DNA from: Acidobacteriaceae bacterium | GTDB taxonomy: Bacteria > Acidobacteriota > Terriglobia > Terriglobales > Acidobacteriaceae | Assembly: GCA_003168235.1 (NCBI GenBank) | Contig: PMSZ01000239.1 | Location: 1 to 6,137, forward strand | Direction: 5' to 3' | Length of the DNA: 6,137 bases | Shown here: positions 1 through 5,597 of the stretch, in pieces | Layout of the letters: each line of letters begins with the position of its first letter | Numbering within the stretch: position 1 is the stretch's first letter | Translations under genes and position numbers: made by a program | The notes under the pieces: generated by a model | The model's input: only the letters and a program-made list of their open reading frames with translations | Databases searched by the model: none | What the model was told of the DNA's origin: nothing

Positions 1-42
1 GCACTTACCCATTCGACAAGCGTAACTCTGACGGTGCAGTAA
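1..42 (+). CDS. C-terminal end of an upstream secreted protein (partial)
   Basis: The frame is open from base 1 to a TAA at 40-42 and encodes the tail LTHSTSVTLTVQ after one alanine. The alternating Thr/Ser/Val pattern resembles the last beta strand of an Ig-like or repeat domain, a common ending of large secreted proteins in Acidobacteriota; that comparison is from memory. The TAA overlaps the Shine-Dalgarno sequence of the next gene (TAAAGGAG), and only 10 bases separate the stop from the next ATG. This supports a real gene end and co-transcription or translational coupling with the barrel gene. Thirteen codons are too few to identify the protein, and an accidental open frame of this length is possible. 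Confidence 0.5.
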   Translation, partial: ALTHSTSVTLTVQ

Positions 43-52
43 AGGAGCTTCT

Positions 53-643
53 ATGAAAACAAAAATGCTCACAACTCTGATGCTCCTCTCGGCTGTGCTG
101 ACAGTTCGCGGGGCGGCGCAAATCGCAACCGGGCCTGAGCTTTCGTATACTTATTCTGCACTCCGCACCAACGCGCCCGTTGGTGGATGCGGCTGCTTCT
201 GGGCCAGCGGCGGTTCGGTCGAAATGGCCGTGCCGCTGTGGCGACATCTTTCTTCGGTCGCCGAATTCTCGGGGGAGCACGCTGGTTCCATCCCTGGAAA
301 CAGCGGTACCAGCTTGAGCCTGATCTCGGCGCTTGCCGGAGTGCGCCTCACTCGACCGGTGAACAAGAAGCTCGTTCCGTTCGCCCAGGGGCTGATCGGG
401 GTCGTACATGCATTCGACAGCTACTTCCCCGGTTCGTCAGGTCCAACGACAAGCGCAACTTCGTTTGCGCTGGCTGCCGGTGGCGGAATCGACGTGGCTA
501 TCAGCCCGCTCTGGCTCGTGCGCCCCGTCCAAGTGGAGTACCAATTCATGCAACTGCCGAACAACGAAGGCAACGAGCAACACGATATCCGGCTTTCGGC
601 TGGAATAGTGTTTCGTCTCTCCCGCAACTCGTCGAGAAACTAA
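53..643 (+). CDS. Outer-membrane beta-barrel protein, secreted, function unknown
   Basis: This 196-residue protein begins with a typical Sec signal peptide: MKTK, a hydrophobic core at residues 5-19, and likely cleavage near GAA/Q at 22-23. The mature part alternates hydrophobic and polar residues in short strands separated by Gly/Ser/Asn turns, and ends in a strand-like segment (IRLSAGIVFRL) followed by a short polar tail. This fits a small outer-membrane barrel of about eight strands, the usual size for the family. Cysteines 46 and 48 lie in a CGCFW motif followed by SGGS. I recall a CGCF-x(3)-GGS pattern from other acidobacterial barrels, so it may mark a subfamily. The start is secure because AAAGGAG (41-47) sits 5 bases before the ATG. 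The gene follows the upstream partial gene closely and converges on the ABC operon. No enzymatic motif is seen, and a specific role (porin, adhesin, structural) cannot be assigned. Confidence 0.85.
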   Translation: MKTKMLTTLMLLSAVLTVRGAAQIATGPELSYTYSALRTNAPVGGCGCFWASGGSVEMAVPLWRHLSSVAEFSGEHAGSIPGNSGTSLSLISALAGVRLTRPVNKKLVPFAQGLIGVVHAFDSYFPGSSGPTTSATSFALAAGGGIDVAISPLWLVRPVQVEYQFMQLPNNEGNEQHDIRLSAGIVFRLSRNSSRN

Positions 644-885
644 TCGATTCTTGTAATCGCGATGATTGGGTTCGGGTCAATTGGAGTTTCTTAAAGCAAC
701 TTTTCAGAAGTGTGCTGGGATTTTGTCCGCTTGTCACGCCTTCCCACGGCGATGAGGGCATTACGATCAAAACCGTGCTGCCCTCAATTCATCTTGAGAG
801 CCTTTGCGCGATTTTCAGGTGTAAAGTCAGTTCTTGGCGGTCAATATCCAAAACCGCTGATCCTGTGCAGCACCGGTAGTCTCCT
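644..885. other. Convergent intergenic spacer, no gene seen
   Basis: This 242-base stretch lies between the stop of the barrel gene and the 3' end of the opposing permease/peptidase gene. Frames crossing it have no ribosome-binding site and no recognisable protein. Two small inverted repeats are present: CTCAA/TTGAG at 783-798, and CGGTAG/CTACCG at 874-891, which overlaps the opposing stop codon. Neither is followed by a T-run, so neither is a convincing intrinsic terminator. Termination for both converging units may be Rho-dependent. Confidence 0.6.
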
Positions 886-1335
886 CTACCGACCTCTGCT
901 TGCAGAGACAGGCCCCGAGTCCAGAGTCACATCCTTCAGGTTGTCATCGGGAATTCGATCAATCAGCAAAGCGAACGGATCGATCCCGGCAGTGGCGGGC
1001 ATCCCCGCCACCGTGAATGTAAACGTCGAATGGCGTTGCGTTATGTGCATGCGTTGCCTGCACAGAGTATCGCCGTACTTCCTCCCGCTCTCGGGCTTTG
1101 TGAACGCACCTATATCGATCCAGTCATCCACCGGCACCTCGGTCTCGTTACCGTTGCCATCGGCTTTGAATTTGCGCGCTTCTACTTCGATGGACACATT
1201 GTATTGCCCATCTGCACGCTTACTTGCAGTCGCTGAGAGAGTTCGATTCGAGAACAGCGTGATGTCTTCAAACAGATCCTTGATCAAGTATTGAAGTTTC
1301 GGCGGCGTCTGCTCCCGCAATGCATCAAGGAGCGC
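886..1335 (-). pseudogene. Detached C-terminal 149 codons of the ABC permease/M1 aminopeptidase gene
   Basis: On the minus strand these codons follow directly, in the same frame, after the TAG at 1336-1338. They read on as ALLDALREQTPPKLQYL and then to a TAG at 886-888. The segment matches in style the normal C-terminal part of the permease/M1 fusion family: LIKDLFEDITLFSNRT, then VEARKFKADGNG, VPVDDWIDIGAF, FTFTV and LLIDRIPDDN, ending in a short variable tail. There is no ribosome-binding site and no ATG near its beginning, so it is unlikely to be translated alone; a TTG at 1318-1320 is the only start-like codon near its head. The frame is clean, with no further lesion, so the interruption is recent, artificial or bypassed. 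If the amber is read through, the full protein is 1211 residues, the length I expect for an intact member. This part would form the domain that follows the M1 catalytic core. Confidence 0.8.
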
Positions 1336-4300
1336 CTAGGACGTCGGATACGGTGGCGGGGCATACGCGTACTTTGTAATCAACTCGCGCAAAGCGCGAT
1401 TGACGGCATCCTCTCCAATCATCTCCTTCATGTAATACAGGGCTACTCCGCCCTTCTGGTAAAAAATGTAAAACTGCCGGTACTCGACGTTGAGCAGTGG
1501 ACGCTCTTTCATCCGTTCCTGGCCGCGGGCGCTTAGGTACAGATCCGTTTCGTAGGCAAGAAATTTGCGCATCCTGTCGCGGCCATACTCTTTCTCCATG
1601 ACCATGAGCGCGGAGTATTGTGCCAAAGTTTCAGAGAGAAGAGTCGCGCCCTCCATGTTGGCGCCGATGACCTGTCCGTCCCACCATTGGTGCGCCATTT
1701 CGTGAGCCACGACGTATGCGACCGTATCGATGTCGTCGGGATGATTCAGGTCAGCAATGAACCCGAGGGATTCGGAATACGGCATGGTGCCCGGAAAGGC
1801 GGCCGCAAAACCGGCGACGCGGGGGAACTCAACGATGCGGGCTTCCTTGTGCGCGTAGGGACCGAAGTTCTTGATGTAGTAATCGAGCGACTTTTTCATG
1901 GCGTCGATCATCCGCTGAACATTCCAAGGCTGTTCCTTGAGGTAATAGACTTCCAGCTCGATGCCGTTCCAGTTGTCGCGGGCGACTTCATAGCGGGCTG
2001 ACGCGAAGCAATAAAGATTCATCGAAGGATGATCGAGTTTGTACTCGAAGTAGCGGCGACCATTTTGTTGCCATTCGCGCACCAGCGATCCGGGAGCGAC
2101 GGCGATTTGATCGGGCGTCGTGCTGATCGTGGCGCTAATGTCGATCCAATCGGAGTGGCCGGGAATGTAAGTGTCCCGGCAATCCTGGTCGCAATCACGT
2201 TCGGGTGCAGGCATCAGGTCTTCTTCCCGAAGGCCATACTTCTTGCGCTCAACTGAATCGGTAAGCTCTCGCCAATAGTTGTATCCGACGACTGGAGCCA
2301 GGTAGTTGGCCCCCGCGACCAGCGGACCAAGGTTGCTCAGGAATGTGCCGTTCTGGACGACCTGGAGGTTGGTCACATTGTTTTCAAAGCCGTGATTCTT
2401 GCTCTTCACAGTGAAGCGTAGCGCACGTTCCTCTCGCGGCTGTAGGGGTGAGACAAAGCGATACATGCGATAGGAGAGCCTTGGGTCGTCTTTGGCAAGC
2501 TCAGCCCCTGGAATTTCAATCGAGCTATCGTAGTGTGGGTCAAGCGAAAAATCGATTTCGTCTAGTGGATGGGAGTACGGATTGTAGATGACCTCCTCAC
2601 CCTGGATACTCACATTCCGGTCCTCGGGAAAAACGTCGATGGCGTACTTGACGCTGCGTACGCGTGGCTGGAGCACCTTGTCCATAGTCTTATAAGTCTT
2701 CTCATATTCTGCTTGGACGCGCTCCAAATCCTTAGGACCCAGGAGAGAATTCAATACTTCCGTGTTGTACCAAATCCAGCCTCCGCAGCCGGCGAAGGCC
2801 AGCAGGCAGGCCGTGGCGGTTGCCTTCCACCTTGGAGTCAGCCGCAGAGCGGCGTTGCGGAAGCGCGTTCTTGCTCCATCTGGCTTTCCCCGTGGCCAGA
2901 ACATCACCGTGGCGATCGCGAGCAGCAGGCAGAAAAGCAGCCAATAGAGCGTGAACCAATCCCACGCTCGCCGATAAGGAGCATCGCCGAAGAAATCGGA
3001 ATAGATGACCTTCGGCCGTCCCGCAAACTGAACGAGGTTGGTCGCGATGTTCAGCGCCGGCCAAACGTACATGTTGACTAGATAGAAGAGAACGAAAGCG
3101 AGATATCCGAGATATTTGTTCGGCGCCAAGACGTGGAGGAAGAATGCCAGGATCGCGAGGAAGAGAAAGGTCGAGGCGTCTCGCACAAATAATTCGTAGG
3201 CGACGTGACCCAGTTGGAATCGATAGTATCCGGAAGCTGCCTGCACGAGAGTGCCCGCTGCAAGCGCTGTGGCCTGAACCATCATCACTATGCCGACCAG
3301 GGTAACCAGCCGTGCCGCAAAGAACGTCCATTCCGGCGCTGGTGTCGCGTCGACGACTTCATCCATGCGCCGTTCGCGGTCCTTCCACACCATGGCTCCA
3401 CTGAAGTAGGTAATGATGATGAGAAGGAAGAAGGAAACGTCCTCGCGAATCAGATCGATGACCCGATAGGTTACGGGATAGGATCGGGTGCCGTAACTCC
3501 CAGTGGCTTCTGTCAATAGAAAAGGGATATCGATCAAGATCGCAGCCGCGATCACAATGAAGGAATTGCTCTTCACCGTGCTCCAGAAATGAATTTTGAC
3601 GGATCCGAAGAATTGAGCCCACGAAGACCGCCGCGAGCTGCTGGTCCCAATATGCGGAGTCACCGCTATGACCGGAGCCGACGCCGGTTGCTCTACTGAT
3701 TCCGATACTTTGCTTTTCTCCCTTCGCGCCGTAAAGCTGAAACGCCTGTAAGCAGCGGCGAAGACCAGGCCACTGACGCTCATCCAGATGAGGCGGTTCC
3801 AGAGCAAGAGTCCGTGGAGACCTGCCGACGATGTATTTTTATCCACGACCGTCCAATACTTGGTGACCAATGCGAACGTCCTCACCGCAAAGGGATCAAG
3901 CAACGCTGCGAGGCGCTCGAACTGAACACTTTTCAGTTGCACATCGCAGAGCAGAAAACCGAGAAACAAGACAAAAGCAGAGATGAACGACATGGCCTCG
4001 CTGCGCGCAACAACAGCGACTGCAAATAGAATCGAGACCGCAAAAATGGTATTGGGCAGCGCAAAGACCAGGATGCCATTCGCATGTGCGGCCCAATGGA
4101 TGGATTCCCATCGTGTCGGATCTGTCCCGGGCATGTATTTCGCCGCCAGAATTCCAACCGAGACGCCCAGCATTGGGATCACTGCGACCAACGTCGTGCC
4201 GAAGAAACGCCCCAGCAGAAAGTCGCGGCGGTGCATCGGCGTCGAGAAGATGATCGGATAGGTGTGATGTTGGAAATCCCGCAACGCCGCGAAATTCACG

Positions 4301-4521
4301 AAGGCCGTGGACATCAACAGGCCGAAGAGGCAGAAAAAGGCATAGCGGTTCTCGATTACGAAGGGTGCATTGCGATACGTATTGGAAATGCTGGATCCCA
4401 GGGAAATCTGATCGGCGCTGCTGGCCAGGAACACCAGCAGGGCAACGCTCAAAAAGAAGATCCACAACATCCAGGAACGAAGCCAGAAACGGATTTCAAA
4501 CCACGCGATTTGGCGGAGCAT
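1336..4521 (-). CDS. ABC-2 permease fused to M1-family zinc aminopeptidase, interrupted by in-frame amber
   Basis: The product has 1061 residues up to the TAG. Residues 1-260 form a first permease module with hydrophobic segments near 18-35, 61-80, 104-127, 148-172, 176-193 and 234-257. A polar linker follows (about 261-305). A second module has segments near 319-336, 362-379, 399-426, 449-466, 469-488 and 522-541. A thirteenth segment (567-586) leads into a large soluble region, so the peptidase should lie outside the cytoplasmic membrane. The M1 signature is intact: GTMPYSE at 911-917 in place of the usual GAMEN exopeptidase loop, HEMAH at 940-944 with zinc ligands H940 and H944, and a likely third ligand E964 in LLSETLAQY. 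YQKGG at 1021-1025 lies in the region of the catalytic tyrosine. The architecture corresponds to proteins annotated as ABC transporter permease/M1 family aminopeptidase. Translation starts 11 bases after the ATPase gene; the ATPase stop codon contributes to an AGGGAAG ribosome-binding site, so the two are coupled. The protein should pair with that ATPase. The substrate is unknown. The TAG removes 149 C-terminal residues but leaves the zinc site. Confidence 0.9.
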   Translation of the reverse strand: MLRQIAWFEIRFWLRSWMLWIFFLSVALLVFLASSADQISLGSSISNTYRNAPFVIENRYAFFCLFGLLMSTAFVNFAALRDFQHHTYPIIFSTPMHRRDFLLGRFFGTTLVAVIPMLGVSVGILAAKYMPGTDPTRWESIHWAAHANGILVFALPNTIFAVSILFAVAVVARSEAMSFISAFVLFLGFLLCDVQLKSVQFERLAALLDPFAVRTFALVTKYWTVVDKNTSSAGLHGLLLWNRLIWMSVSGLVFAAAYRRFSFTARREKSKVSESVEQPASAPVIAVTPHIGTSSSRRSSWAQFFGSVKIHFWSTVKSNSFIVIAAAILIDIPFLLTEATGSYGTRSYPVTYRVIDLIREDVSFFLLIIITYFSGAMVWKDRERRMDEVVDATPAPEWTFFAARLVTLVGIVMMVQATALAAGTLVQAASGYYRFQLGHVAYELFVRDASTFLFLAILAFFLHVLAPNKYLGYLAFVLFYLVNMYVWPALNIATNLVQFAGRPKVIYSDFFGDAPYRRAWDWFTLYWLLFCLLLAIATVMFWPRGKPDGARTRFRNAALRLTPRWKATATACLLAFAGCGGWIWYNTEVLNSLLGPKDLERVQAEYEKTYKTMDKVLQPRVRSVKYAIDVFPEDRNVSIQGEEVIYNPYSHPLDEIDFSLDPHYDSSIEIPGAELAKDDPRLSYRMYRFVSPLQPREERALRFTVKSKNHGFENNVTNLQVVQNGTFLSNLGPLVAGANYLAPVVGYNYWRELTDSVERKKYGLREEDLMPAPERDCDQDCRDTYIPGHSDWIDISATISTTPDQIAVAPGSLVREWQQNGRRYFEYKLDHPSMNLYCFASARYEVARDNWNGIELEVYYLKEQPWNVQRMIDAMKKSLDYYIKNFGPYAHKEARIVEFPRVAGFAAAFPGTMPYSESLGFIADLNHPDDIDTVAYVVAHEMAHQWWDGQVIGANMEGATLLSETLAQYSALMVMEKEYGRDRMRKFLAYETDLYLSARGQERMKERPLLNVEYRQFYIFYQKGGVALYYMKEMIGEDAVNRALRELITKYAYAPPPYPTS

Positions 4522-4532
4522 TCTCGTCTTCC

Positions 4533-5411
4533 CTAATTCCAGGAGCGGATTTTGGTGAAGAAGAAGTCTTCGAGGCTGGGAGTGCTCGGAGCAAATCCCT
4601 CGGAGAGCGGCGCCGGACTATAGACATGAAGAAGCGGACGCCCGGCAACCAGGCGGCTCGATACAACTTGATAGCGCTGCTCGTAACCACCTAACTCTGC
4701 CTTGCCAATAGAGATCTCCCAGATTCGCCCCTTCAATTGCGCGATGGCATCCTGCGGGCGGCCTTGATAGAGTACGCGGCCCTTATTAATGATCGCCATT
4801 TCAGTGCACAGTTCGGCTACATCTTCTACGATGTGGGTGGAGAGGATCACAATCACTTGTTCGCCGACCTCGGCCAGCAAGTTGTAGAAACGGTTTCTCT
4901 CGCCCGGATCGAGTCCAGCGGTGGGTTCATCGACAATCAGCAGTTGTGGGTTGCCGATCAGCGCCTGCGCAATGCCGAAACGCTGGCGCATGCCTCCGGA
5001 AAAACCGCTGAGGGCCTGCTTGCGATGATCGTAAAGATTGCAGCGTTCGAGCATCCACCCGACCGCGTCCTTTCTTTCTCGCGCATGGGTCAAGCCCTTG
5101 AGCAAGGCAATGTAATCGAGCATGTCCTCCGCCGAGGTGCGGGGATAAACACCGAACTCCTGGGGCAGGTATCCGAGCTGGCGTCGTACTTTGTCTTTTT
5201 GCCCGATCATATCGATGTCACCGAGCTGAGCGCTGCCGCCGTCGGGCTCCTGCAACGTCGCCAGAGTCCGCATCAGCGTGGATTTCCCCGCCCCATTGGG
5301 ACCGAGAAGCCCGTACATGCCGGCTGGAATCGTGAGGCAGACGTCATCAAGTGCCCTCACTCCATTGGCATAGGTTTTTGAGAGGTTCTCGATTCGAAGT
5401 TCCATGCCCAT
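4533..5411 (-). CDS. ABC transporter ATP-binding protein
   Basis: This 292-residue cytoplasmic ATPase powers the permease encoded just downstream. All nucleotide-binding motifs are present: Walker A GPNGAGKST (37-45), Q-loop Q84 in YLPQEFG, signature LSGFSGGMRQR (134-144), Walker B LLIVDEP (157-163) with catalytic E162, D-loop GLD (166-168) and switch histidine H193 in LSTHIVED. The C-terminal extension (about 220-292) is normal for ATPases of ABC-2-type exporters. I chose the ATG at 5409-5411 because GAGAGG lies 7 bases upstream. A second in-frame ATG at 5403-5405 is possible and would shorten the protein by two residues. The frame stays open upstream to 5843, but that extension runs antisense through the promoter region and the regulator gene and has no ABC similarity. 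The gene is first in the operon, with a sigma70-like promoter about 80 bases upstream. Two copies would be expected per transporter, because the permease partner carries both membrane halves in one chain. Confidence 0.93.
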   Translation of the reverse strand: MGMELRIENLSKTYANGVRALDDVCLTIPAGMYGLLGPNGAGKSTLMRTLATLQEPDGGSAQLGDIDMIGQKDKVRRQLGYLPQEFGVYPRTSAEDMLDYIALLKGLTHARERKDAVGWMLERCNLYDHRKQALSGFSGGMRQRFGIAQALIGNPQLLIVDEPTAGLDPGERNRFYNLLAEVGEQVIVILSTHIVEDVAELCTEMAIINKGRVLYQGRPQDAIAQLKGRIWEISIGKAELGGYEQRYQVVSSRLVAGRPLLHVYSPAPLSEGFAPSTPSLEDFFFTKIRSWN

Positions 5412-5418
5412 GTCCCAT

Positions 5419-5424
5419 CCTCTC
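5419..5424 (-). promoter_or_regulatory. Ribosome-binding site of the ATPase gene
   Basis: The minus strand reads GAGAGG here, 7 bases before the ATG at 5409-5411. This spacing selects that start over the ATG two codons downstream, and over an out-of-frame ATG at 5416-5418 that directly abuts the site. Confidence 0.65.
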
Positions 5425-5492
5425 AGCCACAGGAGTGCGTGTGACCGCCCTTGAATCTTGTGCGGGATTTCACTAATGCAGACGGCTTGATC

Positions 5493-5521
5493 AAAATAGT
5501 CTAACGATAGAATTGCGTCAA
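5493..5521 (-). promoter_or_regulatory. Predicted sigma70-type promoter of the ABC operon
   Basis: On the minus strand TTGACG (5516-5521) matches the -35 consensus at 5 of 6 bases. It is separated by exactly 17 bases from TATTTT (5493-5498), a 4-of-6 match to the -10 box. The predicted start near 5485-5487 would give a leader of about 75 bases before the ATPase ATG. The -35 box lies inside the AATTG-N3-CAATT repeat, so a bound regulator would touch RNA polymerase here. The call is from pattern only. Confidence 0.55.
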
Positions 5522-5561
5522 TTTCAAAATATGCAATATGATATTGCGTTTTTCTCAATAT
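5511..5561. promoter_or_regulatory. Likely LysR-type operator: cluster of CAAT/ATTG half-sites
   Basis: Three overlapping inverted repeats share one half-site. AATTG-CGT-CAATT occupies 5511-5523. GCAATAT-G-ATATTGC, a perfect dyad, occupies 5533-5547. ATATTG-N9-CAATAT, also perfect, occupies 5541-5561 and reuses the right arm of the previous dyad. The central dyad lies about 55 bases upstream of the predicted ABC operon start, and the first repeat covers that promoter's -35 box. This resembles the recognition-site plus activation-site layout of LysR regulators. The classical T-N11-A box is not matched exactly, and part of the symmetry could reflect local A+T richness. Confidence 0.55.
5513..5542 (+). 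promoter_or_regulatory. Predicted promoter of the LysR-type regulator gene
   Basis: TTGCGT (5513-5518) and TATGAT (5537-5542) are spaced by 18 bases and resemble -35 and -10 boxes; TATGAT differs from the consensus at one base. The predicted start is near 5549-5550. The -10 box sits inside the 15-base dyad at 5533-5547, which would allow the regulator to repress its own gene, as is common in LysR systems. This promoter overlaps the opposing ABC promoter almost completely. Confidence 0.45.
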
Positions 5562-5570
5562 AGGAGAATC

Positions 5571-5597
5571 ATGTTGGCGGCGACGCCCTATGTTTGA
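5571..5597 (+). CDS. Possible 8-codon leader ORF overlapping the regulator start
   Basis: The strongest Shine-Dalgarno sequence before the regulator, AGGAG at 5562-5566, lies 4 bases before an ATG at 5571. That ATG opens the frame MLAATPYV and stops at TGA 5595-5597, just after the regulator ATG at 5590-5592. It is 19 bases out of register with the regulator. It could be a leader peptide giving translational coupling. It could also show that the sequence has a one-base error and that the regulator really starts here. No homologue can be claimed for so short a peptide. Confidence 0.3.
   Translation: MLAATPYV

Noticed and set aside
187..879. 230-residue open frame on the plus strand overlapping the barrel gene
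   Set aside because: It is Arg-rich with no ribosome-binding site or domain. It is an out-of-frame shadow of the barrel gene that continues into the spacer.
874..891. CGGTAG/CTACCG hairpin at the 3' end of the minus-strand gene as a terminator
   Set aside because: The stem has six pairs and there is no T-run on either side, so it does not meet the pattern of an intrinsic terminator.
1311..1333. GCTCC/GGAGC hairpin just downstream of the amber codon as a readthrough or recoding element
   Set aside because: It has only five pairs with a 13-base loop, which is likely by chance in G+C-rich coding DNA. No known recoding element is recognised.
1385..1399. TCGCGC-AAA-GCGCGA perfect inverted repeat
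   Set aside because: It lies in coding sequence upstream of the amber in transcription order, and is explained by an Ala/Leu/Arg-type codon run. No T-run is present.
2569..3081. Long plus-strand open frames opposite the permease gene
   Set aside because: Their composition (Arg/His/Gln/Pro-rich), lack of ribosome-binding sites and lack of domains mark them as antisense shadows of the well-supported permease/peptidase gene.
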